A stretch of DNA of 30,662 nt from an uncultured Eisenbergiella sp. Its GTDB lineage: Bacteria > Bacillota > Clostridia > Lachnospirales > Lachnospiraceae. The notes below the pieces were generated by a model. The model had not been told where the DNA came from, did no database searches, and saw only the letters and a list, made by a program, of their open reading frames with translations. Below are positions 8,299 through 15,853 of the stretch, piece by piece (within the stretch, counting starts at the first letter, position 1; each line of letters opens with the position of its first letter). Both the position numbers and the translations under genes were made by a program. The stretch lies in NCBI GenBank assembly GCA_947626725.1, contig CANQTI010000004.1, forward strand, positions 1 through 30,662. The letters run 5' to 3'.

Positions 8299-9653
8299 TA
8301 CCCCATATTTGCCGTATCCTCCGCAAAGTCAGGCTGCGGTTTCAGCTCTTCCGCCTCGAAGGTTGCACCGTTAATGCCGATAGCAACGAACGCTTCTTTT
8401 TTCAGCACCTTGCCGTCATATCTGGCCGTGCCCTTGATCACCGTCTCGTCCTCAATGAACTTCACCTCTTTGGACTGCGCGATAGCCGCACCCTTGCGCT
8501 CGCCGAGCAGATACATACTTGCATAGCCCCCGATGATGATGTTGTCCTTGATGAAATCAAGGGTGATGATCTCGCCGCCGATCACAGGCATAACATTGTT
8601 CACGTCGGCCACGATCGCGCCGCTGGCGTTGAAGGTCAGCGCCTCCGCTTTTACAGCGGTCAGAGTGGTCTCGTTCATCAGCCAGATCTTCCGGTTGTTC
8701 GGCGCGTAGTTCGCTTTCGCCTTGCCGGACGCGATAAGGAAGTCCTTAAAGAACTTCGCCCCGGTGGACGCGGCGGGGATGGTGATCTTGTTGCCTTCGT
8801 CCAGATTCTTCACGATGCCCTCCGGCTTCTTTTCGCCGTCGCCGAATACGATTGCCTTATCCAGCGCATAGCCGATAGCCTGGCCGATAGCGTCGATGAT
8901 TTCTCCGAGAAGGTCAACGTCGTTATCCTCCAGGATCCAGTTCGACACAGGGATAAATCCGGCCACCTTGTAGCCGTCAATATCAATCTGCGTGAAGGAC
9001 AGCGCAAGCTCGTTGATCTTGCCGCCCTGCTCCGTCCACACAGCTTCCGGGATAGTCCCCAGCACGGGAACGCGCGCCTTGCCGCCGATCTGTTTCAGGT
9101 TCACGACGGAGCGCAACTTGGAATAGCGGTTGATGGTATCTTTGAGCAGCGGAAGCACTTCCTCCGGGATGATGACCTCGGTTCCGGTTACGGCGCGGAT
9201 GTTCCGCACGTCGGCAATGAACTTCCGCACGTTCTCAATCTCGCAGAAGGCTTTTCTCTCCGCATAGCTCATTTCTGCATATCTCTTCATGATATTTACT
9301 CCTTTCTTTCTGCCCGCAGGCGTGGTGTTATCAGGGTCTGGCGGCGTGGCCCCGTCAGGATCATCCGCAGGCTGGACGTCCTCCTCGGCGTCGAGGGTTT
9401 CCTGCAGCTTGTCGATAGCATCCTGAATCTTCGTCTTTTCCTCGTCGTTTGCCCTCTTCTCTTCATTGAGAGCGTCCACTTCGCTCTCCACGGCGGTGCG
9501 CTCCTCGTCGGTCGCATCGTCGCCCAGCTCATTGATAGCTTTTTCCAGCTCCTTCTCGCGCTTACTGAAATCGGCATCCCTCGCCCTGCAGGCGTCCAGG
9601 CGCCTCCTTTCGGCGTCGATTTTCTTTCTAATCAAAAGTGCTCTCAGTGCCAT
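8298..9653 (-). CDS. HK97-family major capsid protein with N-terminal scaffold (delta) domain
   Basis: A 451-aa protein. Residues 1-95 are an alpha-helical, highly charged coiled coil, matching the delta/scaffold domain removed by prohead protease in HK97-type phages. Residues 95-120 are a Pro/Asp/Gly linker. The capsid fold begins near 122 (M-K-R-Y-A-E-M). It includes V-P-V-L-G-T near 195, a G-F-I-P-V-S-N-W-I-L-E-D stretch typical of the family spine helix region around 232-243, and the late D-G-K-V-L-K-K-E-A-F-V strand with G-x-N-G-A. A strong internal ribosome site precedes Met122 (see the separate entry), so a scaffold-free form may also be made. ATG 9653 abuts the protease stop. Confidence 0.96.
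   Translation of the reverse strand: MALRALLIRKKIDAERRRLDACRARDADFSKREKELEKAINELGDDATDEERTAVESEVDALNEEKRANDEEKTKIQDAIDKLQETLDAEEDVQPADDPDGATPPDPDNTTPAGRKKGVNIMKRYAEMSYAERKAFCEIENVRKFIADVRNIRAVTGTEVIIPEEVLPLLKDTINRYSKLRSVVNLKQIGGKARVPVLGTIPEAVWTEQGGKINELALSFTQIDIDGYKVAGFIPVSNWILEDNDVDLLGEIIDAIGQAIGYALDKAIVFGDGEKKPEGIVKNLDEGNKITIPAASTGAKFFKDFLIASGKAKANYAPNNRKIWLMNETTLTAVKAEALTFNASGAIVADVNNVMPVIGGEIITLDFIKDNIIIGGYASMYLLGERKGAAIAQSKEVKFIEDETVIKGTARYDGKVLKKEAFVAIGINGATFEAEELKPQPDFAEDTANMG
9288..9303 (-). promoter_or_regulatory. Internal ribosome binding site and ATG inside the capsid gene
   Basis: On the coding strand AAAGGAG ends 8 nt before ATG (9290-9288), which is Met122 of the capsid frame, right at the scaffold-capsid boundary. 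Spacing and match are as good as at true gene starts in this phage. Translation from here would give a 330-aa capsid protein without the scaffold domain. Confidence 0.6.
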
Positions 9654-10240
9654 TACTCCTTACCTCCATTCAGTTTTTTAAGCGTCCTCTGTCTCCATGC
9701 CTCGCCGCTCCGCTTCCTGAAATCCTCCGCGTCCTTTTTTCTTGCGGAAATCGCGGTCTCCTCATAAGCGGGGAACGTACACGGACTCACCTCATACAGC
9801 TTCACAGCCTTGATCGTCCAATGAAGGTCCTTGCCGTTATCCTTTTCGTCTACGGTCTGTTCAAGGATATCGAAGCCGAAAGAACACTGGCTGACATCGC
9901 CCCGTTTAACCCGGGCGTAAAGGTTCATCGCATCGCTGTCGTTCGGATTGATTTTGATGCGGCCCCATAGCCCGTGGTCGTCTGTTCGGAGTTCAAGCGT
10001 CTTTGCTGTCGTCCTTCCCAGCACAAGGGTATCATTGTGATTGATCAATGCCCGTATATCATCGTTGAGGGCGTCTTTGAACGCGCCCTTGTCGATGCTC
10101 TCCGACAAGTGGGTTCCGAACCAATCGTTCCCCATGTCGTAAACGCTGTCGAATACTGCAAAATAACCTTCAATGAAAGGCTCGCTTTCGCCGCCGTCCG
10201 CCCGTAGCGTCGCGGCGATGTTCCTTACCTGATAATTCAT
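9653..10240 (-). CDS. Prohead protease, HK97 family
   Basis: A 195-aa serine protease (U35-like) that cleaves the capsid scaffold domain during maturation. The family pattern is present: G-Y-F-A-V-F-D near residues 25-31, then A-L-I-N-H-N with the catalytic His at 68, and S-Q-C-S-F-G-F with the catalytic Ser region at 117-120 (Ser120 by alignment to the usual S-x-G-F pattern). It sits between portal and capsid, as expected, with ATG 10240 overlapping the portal stop by 4 bp. The final 20 residues are basic and low in complexity. Confidence 0.95.
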   Translation of the reverse strand: MNYQVRNIAATLRADGGESEPFIEGYFAVFDSVYDMGNDWFGTHLSESIDKGAFKDALNDDIRALINHNDTLVLGRTTAKTLELRTDDHGLWGRIKINPNDSDAMNLYARVKRGDVSQCSFGFDILEQTVDEKDNGKDLHWTIKAVKLYEVSPCTFPAYEETAISARKKDAEDFRKRSGEAWRQRTLKKLNGGKE

Positions 10241-11433
10241 TCTGTACCTCCATTCTGCACGAGCTTTTTCTGGTCTCCGATTGTCCCAAGCGGGATATAG
10301 TTTTCGAGGATCACCAGCTCGTCAAGCCCTTCCTTCGGCGTCATGCCGATAACGTCCCGAACCTCATTCCCGGTCACGATTCCCCTCACATAGAGGTCTG
10401 TGTATACCTGTTCGAGCACCTTCAGGTCGTAGTTGTAAAGCGACCGTATATTGAACTTGAAATACCAGTTCGGCGAGATCAGCAGCTTCTTTGTGAGCTC
10501 CTGCTGAATCATGTTCGCCAGGCACATCACGGTCGTGTTGATGAAGTTGTTCCACTCGTCCTTGTTATAGGCTCCGACGCCCAGCACGAAGGCCGGCACT
10601 CCGAGGATGCTCGCCACCATTTCCTTGTCCATCTTCACGCTGTCAGAAATTGCCAAGTCGCTCAGCGACAGCGGTTTTACCTGTTCAACAGAAAATTGTT
10701 CTGCCGGGATCAGCCACGGTTCCCCTGCGTTGCTGTTTTCTATGTACGATTCCAACAATCTTTTTCTCCCACTCGGCGAAGCAAATTCGTCGGTCAGAGC
10801 ATCCACCTTGACGATCAGCGACGGTTTCCACTTGGACGACATAAACGATTTCTTTGTGGCCGCCGCCTGCTGCAGCGTCTTCGCCACCTCCGCAAGCGCA
10901 ACCGTTTGTCCTCTTCCCTTCCACGGTTTTTCCGGATCCGGATTCGTGAGAAAATGCAGCACCTTCTCACTTTCATACACGGCATCCCCGATCTGGACGG
11001 TGTAGCCGTATCCCTTTTCCGCCAGCAGCACTTTTGACGGCGGCATTTTTACCAGATCGTCCAGCAAGCCGTCCCTGGTAAACGGGAAAACAATACAATT
11101 TCCCTTCAGCAGAACCGTCTGTACAATATCGCTCATCCATACCTGCCGCGTCTGATATCTGTTCGGAGATATGTCGATATGTTTTGACAGTTCATTCTTT
11201 ATCCGAAAATCCCCGCCTTTCTCACTGTTGCTCATGAGATGGATCGTCATAGATCCGATCAGCGACGCGATCCTTCCCACGCCCGCGATGATCTCCGGGC
11301 ACTTGTCTAAAGATATATACCCCGGCACTGAAATATCATCATCCGATTTCAGCCAGAACGCCAGCGCGCTCTCCCCGGTCAACTGCGGATTTTTCTCGCT
11401 TCGCTTCTTGTGAAAAAATCTCATTCTCCCCAC
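10237..11433 (-). CDS. Phage portal protein, HK97 family
   Basis: A 398-aa protein forming the dodecameric DNA entry pore at one capsid vertex. Visible family signs are the A-G-V-G-R-I-A-S-L-I-G-S-M stretch near residues 50-62, the Y-x-T-R-Q-V-W region, G-N-C-I-V-F-P-F-T-R at about 112-121, and the D-x-A-I-S-D-S-V-K-M-D-K-E-M-V-A-S-I-L-G-V-P motif near 260-280, which is diagnostic. It overlaps the terminase large subunit gene by 13 bp. It ends L-V-Q-N-G-G-T-E, followed by the protease. Confidence 0.96.
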   Translation of the reverse strand: MGRMRFFHKKRSEKNPQLTGESALAFWLKSDDDISVPGYISLDKCPEIIAGVGRIASLIGSMTIHLMSNSEKGGDFRIKNELSKHIDISPNRYQTRQVWMSDIVQTVLLKGNCIVFPFTRDGLLDDLVKMPPSKVLLAEKGYGYTVQIGDAVYESEKVLHFLTNPDPEKPWKGRGQTVALAEVAKTLQQAAATKKSFMSSKWKPSLIVKVDALTDEFASPSGRKRLLESYIENSNAGEPWLIPAEQFSVEQVKPLSLSDLAISDSVKMDKEMVASILGVPAFVLGVGAYNKDEWNNFINTTVMCLANMIQQELTKKLLISPNWYFKFNIRSLYNYDLKVLEQVYTDLYVRGIVTGNEVRDVIGMTPKEGLDELVILENYIPLGTIGDQKKLVQNGGTE

Positions 11434-13193
11434 CAGCTTTTTGCCTTTTGGCTCTTCTCCATGTCCTGCTGTTTTCTTATGCAGGCGAACACCGCCGCAT
11501 CAAAAACATCTATCCGATAATTCGCATCCTGCCCGCCGATCTTCTCATACTTGATCATGTCGTCTGTTTTTTCGACCGCCGACACATTCTGCACGCAGTA
11601 TTCAAACGGCTCAGCATGACAGTAATACAACTCTCCGTTTTTTGCCTTTGTTTCAATGTGGCGAAAACCGTCCGATTTCAGGTAATAATACTGCGGCTGG
11701 TCCACGATATTAAACCCGGCCCCTTTCATTCCCAGCCAGTATTCCTTTGCGAACTTCCTGTCATGTCCGACCTGTTTGATGCGGAATCCTGCGTTCCGCA
11801 TTTTCACATACCAGTTTACGATCTCATCCGGATTCGTTGTTGCCATATTGCTCATATCCAGCCAGCCGTCGTCCTTCCAGCCAAACAGCGGGATATTATC
11901 TTCATCCGCTTTCCGCGCCGCCTCCGTGATCGGGAACCAACAATGCGGGATAATAATATCCACATCCACCATCTCCCCGTCCTGCCGTTTATACCCGTAT
12001 AAGGTTCCGTACAATGCTCCTGCGGTCAGATCGTGAAGCTTCGACAGGTCGGATCCTCCGTACCATGTGATCTTAAGCTTCGCCAATTCTTCCAGCGTCC
12101 AATTATACTGCCGGTCCGATCTTCTGAATTCCTCTATGTTAAAATACGCTTTCACTGCTGCGGTGTAGATATTCAGCGATCTTGACAGGAAATCCTTTCT
12201 CTGTACCGGGTCATTCTGCGCCTGCCTCGCATCGTTCATCATCTCCTTCGGCCGGATCGTCACGCCATACGACGGATTCGCCTTTTGATGCTGAATCGGA
12301 TCCAGATAATCGACATCCCCTTTGTCGTCCTGTTCTGCTCTTGCGATAAACACAAACAGTGTATCATCTTTTACGGTTCCGTTTACCACCTTCAGCGCGT
12401 ACTGCAGGCGATGGTAGCAGAATGAATTTTCATTGTCTCCCGCCGTTGTGATGCCGATCATCAGTTTATTTGTATATGCTTTCATCGCCTCTTTAAAGCG
12501 ATTGTACTGCGATGCCTTTTTCATCGCCTGAATCTCATCTGCTATGCAAACATTGCAGTTAAATGAGTCCTGCGCCTCCGGGTTCGCCGCCAGTGCCTCA
12601 ATCCGCATACTCCCCGCTTCCCTTCCGTCTCTATCGCGGAATGTCGTTTCAAGCGAATGTTCCACAAAGGAATCCAGAATCCGGAAATTTTCTGCCTCTC
12701 CCATCTGCCTTATATTCTTCAAAATAAAATCAAAGCTCTGCTGTGCCTGCTTCATCGCCGCTGCCACGATGTAAACGCTCGATCCTGATCTTCTCTGCAG
12801 TATCGCTATCCCATACGCCAACCCGCCGACAAAAGATGTCTTTCCGTTTTTTCTGGGGATAAAAATAAACGCCTCTTTATACTTCCTCTCATTTGTCCCT
12901 TTGTAATAAAATCCAAGCACCGAATAAACGATAAATTTCTCCCACGACTGTAGCAGAAACGGCTTCCCCTTCAACGGCGTCCCATCCATCGACTCGCCTT
13001 TTTGATGCACAAGCGTCATTTCAATGATGCCGATCACAAAATCCGCATTCTCCGCCCGAAATTCCAGATCCGGCCTCTCCAGGTCCGCCAGGAACCGCTC
13101 ACAGGCCATAACCACTTCCTTCGCCGTGATCAATTTCCCAGATACTGCGCCATCAATATATTTTTTTACTTCCCTCCAATGTTTTCCCCTCAT
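11421..13193 (-). CDS. Terminase large subunit (ATPase and nuclease)
   Basis: A 590-aa packaging motor. The Walker A-like motif I-P-R-K-N-G-K-T-S lies at residues 112-120 and Walker B (V-C-I-A-D-E) at about 215-220, followed by I-T-T-A-G near 248-252 (coupling motif). The RNase H-like nuclease domain begins around 375 with the first acid in G-G-S-D-L-S (Asp382) and a last acid in the D-V-F-D-A-A-V motif near the C-terminus. All parts of an intact enzyme are present. It cuts concatemers and pumps DNA into the prohead through the portal. Start ATG 13193 overlaps the small subunit by 41 bp, with a GGAGGAGG run about 20 nt upstream. Confidence 0.96.
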   Translation of the reverse strand: MRGKHWREVKKYIDGAVSGKLITAKEVVMACERFLADLERPDLEFRAENADFVIGIIEMTLVHQKGESMDGTPLKGKPFLLQSWEKFIVYSVLGFYYKGTNERKYKEAFIFIPRKNGKTSFVGGLAYGIAILQRRSGSSVYIVAAAMKQAQQSFDFILKNIRQMGEAENFRILDSFVEHSLETTFRDRDGREAGSMRIEALAANPEAQDSFNCNVCIADEIQAMKKASQYNRFKEAMKAYTNKLMIGITTAGDNENSFCYHRLQYALKVVNGTVKDDTLFVFIARAEQDDKGDVDYLDPIQHQKANPSYGVTIRPKEMMNDARQAQNDPVQRKDFLSRSLNIYTAAVKAYFNIEEFRRSDRQYNWTLEELAKLKITWYGGSDLSKLHDLTAGALYGTLYGYKRQDGEMVDVDIIIPHCWFPITEAARKADEDNIPLFGWKDDGWLDMSNMATTNPDEIVNWYVKMRNAGFRIKQVGHDRKFAKEYWLGMKGAGFNIVDQPQYYYLKSDGFRHIETKAKNGELYYCHAEPFEYCVQNVSAVEKTDDMIKYEKIGGQDANYRIDVFDAAVFACIRKQQDMEKSQKAKSWWGE

Positions 13194-13551
13194 TTGTCAG
13201 CTTTTCCAGCGCCTCCTCCAGTCTCGACCTTTTCTTATTTCCCGGCGCCGTTTTCGTAATATTCCTCAGTCCTGCCGGCGTGAGCCCAAGATCCCGCCAG
13301 TACGCCAGGGCCGATTTATTCAGATCGTCCCACACCACCAGGATCGGATTTTTCGTCATGTTCTCCTGATTCGCTTTGTTGATATGCATGATAACCGGCC
13401 GTTCCCCGTCCTCTTTGTACATCTGCGCCGCTTCATCCCTTTTTTCCAGTATCTCGGCCAATGTCAGGATCGCGTTTTCAAAATACGGCTCATAGGTTCC
13501 TGCCGCCTCGCATGCCTCTTTGATCTTCTTTACCCATCTTCCCTTTGTCAC
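13153..13551 (-). CDS. Terminase small subunit, P27-like
   Basis: A 132-aa protein directly upstream of the large subunit. It has the P27/HK97 gp1-like pattern: an N-terminal helical region with a Y-E-P-Y-F-E motif near residues 20-25 and an acidic helix with L-A-E-I-L-E-K-R-D. A conserved N-P-I-L-V-V-W-D-D-L-N-K-S stretch lies at about 68-80, followed by A-L-A-Y-W-R-D-L-G-L-T-P. It recognises the phage packaging site. The start is GTG at 13551, preceded by AAGGGG at suitable spacing. The 71 bp between this gene and the HNH gene upstream is non-coding. Confidence 0.9.
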   Translation of the reverse strand: MTKGRWVKKIKEACEAAGTYEPYFENAILTLAEILEKRDEAAQMYKEDGERPVIMHINKANQENMTKNPILVVWDDLNKSALAYWRDLGLTPAGLRNITKTAPGNKKRSRLEEALEKLTNEGKTLEGSKKIY

Positions 13552-13622
13552 GCTTTTCCCCTTTTCTCAAAATTTGGCCGCATATATAAACGACTCCCGC
13601 CCGCCGTTCTCCCGAGCCCTTC

Positions 13623-14363
13623 TCATGAAGAACACGACCGGGGGGGATATATGATCTCGACGCCGTTCATTCTGCACCACCTCACGGCCTGTTTCAGTCT
13701 TTCCCTTGTTTTCTCCCTGTTAATCCCCGGATAGTCCCTCCCGCTGTCAAACTCTTTCGTGCATATCACAGCCTTCTTTGGCTTTATCATCTCCAACTCT
13801 TTCTCCGTCGGCGCTGTCCTCACAATGTACACAATATCGCTGTATCTTCCCGCCGCCCGGATAAATCCTGGCAACAGATCATTCGCCATGCTTCTGGATG
13901 CGCTGTGATACTCTTCGTGCGGTCCCCTCAGCCGAAATGCCGCGGCAATGTGGTCCAGATCATAGGCGATCCCATCTCCCATATGATCCCTGACATAGGT
14001 GCTCTTTCCAGTCGACGGGAGCCCGCAGACAAGGATCACCGCTCCCTGCTGCCCTGCTGCCTCTTCCATTTCTCTCGGAATGTAATATCTTGCTTTTTCC
14101 CTGATCGGCCTGCTGCCGCCACGTTCCTCTGCCCTCTTCGCTTTTTCCGGATGCAGCTTGTTGTGACACGCATCACAGACGGAGATCAGGTTGTCATCCT
14201 CATATGTCAAATCCGGTCTGTCTTCCACATGCTGGATGTGATGCACGGTCGTCGCCGCCGTGATCCTTCCGTAACGTCTGCACATCTGGCACTGATACTT
14301 GTCCCTGCGCAGCACTGCCTCCCTCTTTCTCCGCCATTTCTCCGCATCATAATTGAAATCCAT
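13623..14363 (-). CDS. HNH endonuclease fused to a P-loop kinase-like domain
   Basis: A 246-aa protein if started at ATG 14363, which has AAAGGA 8 nt upstream. The open frame extends to 14504 but would cross the terminator hairpin, so I reject the longer start. Residues 1-75 form an HNH nuclease: R-R-D-K-Y-Q-C-Q-M-C, then T-V-H-H-I near 42-46, and D-D-N-L-I-S-V-C-D-A-C-H with two Cys pairs for zinc. Residues about 105-240 form a P-loop domain with Walker A G-L-P-S-T-G-K-S-T and Y-D-L-D-H-I just after, as in polynucleotide kinase-like or AAA_33 enzymes. HNH proteins next to terminase are needed for cos cleavage in HK97-type phages. The attached kinase-like part is unusual; it may repair or process cut ends (inference). 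Confidence 0.88.
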   Translation of the reverse strand: MDFNYDAEKWRRKREAVLRRDKYQCQMCRRYGRITAATTVHHIQHVEDRPDLTYEDDNLISVCDACHNKLHPEKAKRAEERGGSRPIREKARYYIPREMEEAAGQQGAVILVCGLPSTGKSTYVRDHMGDGIAYDLDHIAAAFRLRGPHEEYHSASRSMANDLLPGFIRAAGRYSDIVYIVRTAPTEKELEMIKPKKAVICTKEFDSGRDYPGINREKTRERLKQAVRWCRMNGVEIIYPPRSCSS

Positions 14364-14380
14364 TTTGGGTCCTTTCAGGC

Positions 14381-14411
14381 AAAAATCCCGACCGCTCTTT
14401 TCGGCCGGGAT
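14381..14411 (-). terminator. Intrinsic terminator between late regulator and packaging genes
   Basis: The arms 14385-14394 and 14402-14411 form a 10-bp GC-rich stem with one mismatch and a 7-nt loop, followed on the minus strand by five T (14385-14381). It stands 17 nt upstream of the HNH-kinase start, so it should separate early from late transcription unless read through. Confidence 0.8.
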
Positions 14412-14467
14412 CCTGCAGGAGATACATATAACAAAGAGACATTCCGACCCTTTGTAAGCATTGTAGA

Positions 14468-14764
14468 TCATCTCAAGTGTGAATTGTGTGAATCTTTCAG
14501 CCAACAGGTTATCTTCTTGCTGATTCCAGATCTTTCCAGATGTATCAGCTCTCCGATCTGTCTCTGGCTCATTCCGTCCATAAAGTACATCCGAAATATT
14601 CTTCTCGTCAGGCTGTCCGGAATGCCTTCAATCCACACTTCTATCTCTCTGCATTCCTCTGTCAGCTCCGCGATCCGCTCCCTGCTCCGTCCTGCAGTTT
14701 TTTCTTTCAATTCCGTTATCTCCGCCTTTTTGCTTATGTAGCCGCTCAGCACATCCTTCGTCAA
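14468..14764 (-). CDS. Sigma-70 region 4-like late transcription regulator (ArpU/DUF1492-like)
   Basis: A 98-aa protein with a helical, charged N-terminus and a C-terminal HTH at about residues 50-90: I-P-D-S-L-T-R-R-I-F-R-M-Y-F, then G-M-S-Q-R-Q-I-G-E-L-I and S-G-I-S-K-K-I. This is the phage sigma-factor-like family found just upstream of terminase genes, thought to activate late transcription. The start is TTG at 14764 (no ATG in frame; a stop lies upstream); GTG 14752 is the alternative. The 3' end encodes H-N-S-H, from two ATTCACAC repeats (14477-14493), near the terminator that precedes the late genes. Confidence 0.82.
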   Translation of the reverse strand: MTKDVLSGYISKKAEITELKEKTAGRSRERIAELTEECREIEVWIEGIPDSLTRRIFRMYFMDGMSQRQIGELIHLERSGISKKITCWLKDSHNSHLR

Positions 14765-14897
14765 TCTCCCGCCTCTCTTTCGTCTGGTGTTTCAATCTCC
14801 TTTTTTCATGCAGATCAGTTCCCCCACGCTTGTTTATATCCATCGCCGCATTCCATTCATCCGCATCCACCGTGGTCGTGTAGTTCATGATCGGCAT
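14628..14897 (-). CDS. Small unknown ORF overlapping the late regulator
   Basis: An 89-aa frame starting at ATG 14897, 9 nt after a very good AAAGGAG. The first half (M-P-I-M-N-Y-T-T-T-V-D-A-D-E-W) looks like a real small acidic phage protein. The second half overlaps the late regulator by 137 bp in another frame and is Arg/Gly/Asp-rich, like shadow translation. Either it is a genuine overlapping gene or a shorter gene extended by loss of its stop. I do not recognise it. Confidence 0.4.
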   Translation of the reverse strand: MPIMNYTTTVDADEWNAAMDINKRGGTDLHEKRRLKHQTKERREIDEGCAERLHKQKGGDNGIERKNCRTEQGADRGADRGMQRDRSVD

Positions 14898-15414
14898 GAT
14901 CGTCTTCTCCTTTCGTAAACTGCCTGCTCCGCAGCATACAGAACAGCAGTTCCACCATTGCCCTCTTCCGCCTCTGAGGGAAGGCGTACCGAACAGCACA
15001 CAGCTTCCATTCCCTGTCCTCGGACAGCACTGTGGGCGACTGGAATTCGTCGCTCACATCCGTCTGCTTCGGCACCGGCACCAGGACGCCAATGCCCTCC
15101 GGGATATCCTGGATCAGCTCCTTGTAGACCGCCATCGGCATGACGAGATAGTTCTTATCGCCGATAAAATTCTGTCCATGCCCGCTGAAGAAATCTTCCC
15201 TGCAGCTTTTGACCTCATAGCAGATGAACAGCCCCTTTTCGATGTCGCTCACTGACATCTGCCCCGGCGGATCGAACTGCAGGAAATCTATCCGTCTCAC
15301 ATCTGTCGTGCCGTAATCAATGGAGACCTCCCTGGCCCAATACTTCCCTCTTCCGCTCAGCCTCTGGCGGACGAGCAGATCGCTGAGGAACCTGGTCGTT
15401 TCCCTGCGCGTCAT
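14857..15414 (-). CDS. PD-(D/E)XK nuclease-like phage protein
   Basis: A 185-aa protein of a family common in Firmicutes phages. It shows R-R-I-D-F-L-Q-F (Asp at residue 38) and then C-Y-E-V-K-S-C-R-E-D-F near 66-76, so the D...E-x-K arrangement of a PD-(D/E)XK core is present, followed by G-H-G-Q-N-F-I-G-D-K-N-Y-L-V. Some relatives carry an unsupported adenylosuccinate synthase label; I see no such domain. A role in DNA processing is inferred from the motif and the neighbouring HNH genes. ATG 15414 has GAGGAGCGGGGAG upstream. An upstream in-frame ATT, 10 nt after AAAGGAGG (about 15,480), could add 18 residues. Confidence 0.7.
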   Translation of the reverse strand: MTRRETTRFLSDLLVRQRLSGRGKYWAREVSIDYGTTDVRRIDFLQFDPPGQMSVSDIEKGLFICYEVKSCREDFFSGHGQNFIGDKNYLVMPMAVYKELIQDIPEGIGVLVPVPKQTDVSDEFQSPTVLSEDREWKLCAVRYAFPQRRKRAMVELLFCMLRSRQFTKGEDDHADHELHDHGGCG

Positions 15415-15595
15415 CTCCCCGCTCCTCTTTCTGCCTCCTGCACTTTCTTCCAGATCCCTGACAATCCCAAATCTTCCTCCTTTCTGCGGCGGCCCGCGCC
15501 GCCGCCTGATTCAGACAGGAGATATGCGTGATATATATTCCCCACAAACAAGCTGTTTCTTTTGCCTTTCGGCCGGTGTTTCAACCGTCTCTCTT

Positions 15596-15853
15596 CTATT
15601 TCGCACAGATCAATTTTCCGTGTTTGTCATAAAGCCGTCCATCCTCCGCTTTTCTTGCCATCACTGTCATGATCTCCGCATTTGTGATGCACCACCGCGT
15701 CCCCTTCACGCTCTTTACCAGTACGTGATGCGGAAACTGTCTGACAACCTGCACCTCCACCGGCTTCGCCGGCGGCGCTCCCTGTTCCGGCTTTTCGATC
15801 GGATCCCGGAGCCGAAGCTTTTCCCCCGGGATAAATACTTTTATTGGCTTCAT
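15596..15853 (-). CDS. Small unknown phage protein
   Basis: An 85-aa basic protein starting at ATG 15853, which overlaps the stop of the HNH gene as ATGA and has AAGGGA upstream; the longer open frame to 15940 is only a shadow of that gene. The N-terminus is Pro/Lys-rich (K-V-F-I-P-G-E-K-L-R-L-R-D-P). The C-terminal half, with V-K-S-V-K-G-T-R-W-C-I-T-N-A-E and R-L-Y-D-K-H-G-K-L-I, suggests a small beta domain. I do not recognise it. Downstream, 15,415-15,595 holds no convincing gene, only the strong ribosome site mentioned for the nuclease-like gene. Confidence 0.65.
   Translation of the reverse strand: MKPIKVFIPGEKLRLRDPIEKPEQGAPPAKPVEVQVVRQFPHHVLVKSVKGTRWCITNAEIMTVMARKAEDGRLYDKHGKLICAK

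Noticed and set aside
8028..9767. A 579-codon plus-strand open frame opposite the capsid and protease genes
   Set aside because: It is the mirror of high-GC coding sequence; no ribosome site, no recognisable domain, and the opposite strand encodes clear capsid and protease proteins.
14364..14504. N-terminal extension of the HNH-kinase protein
   Set aside because: It would be translated through an intrinsic terminator, while ATG 14363 has a good ribosome site and begins the conserved HNH region.
15317..15547. A 76-codon minus-strand frame overlapping the nuclease-like gene start
   Set aside because: Arg/Gln/Glu-rich shadow translation with no ribosome site; the main frame encodes a recognisable protein.
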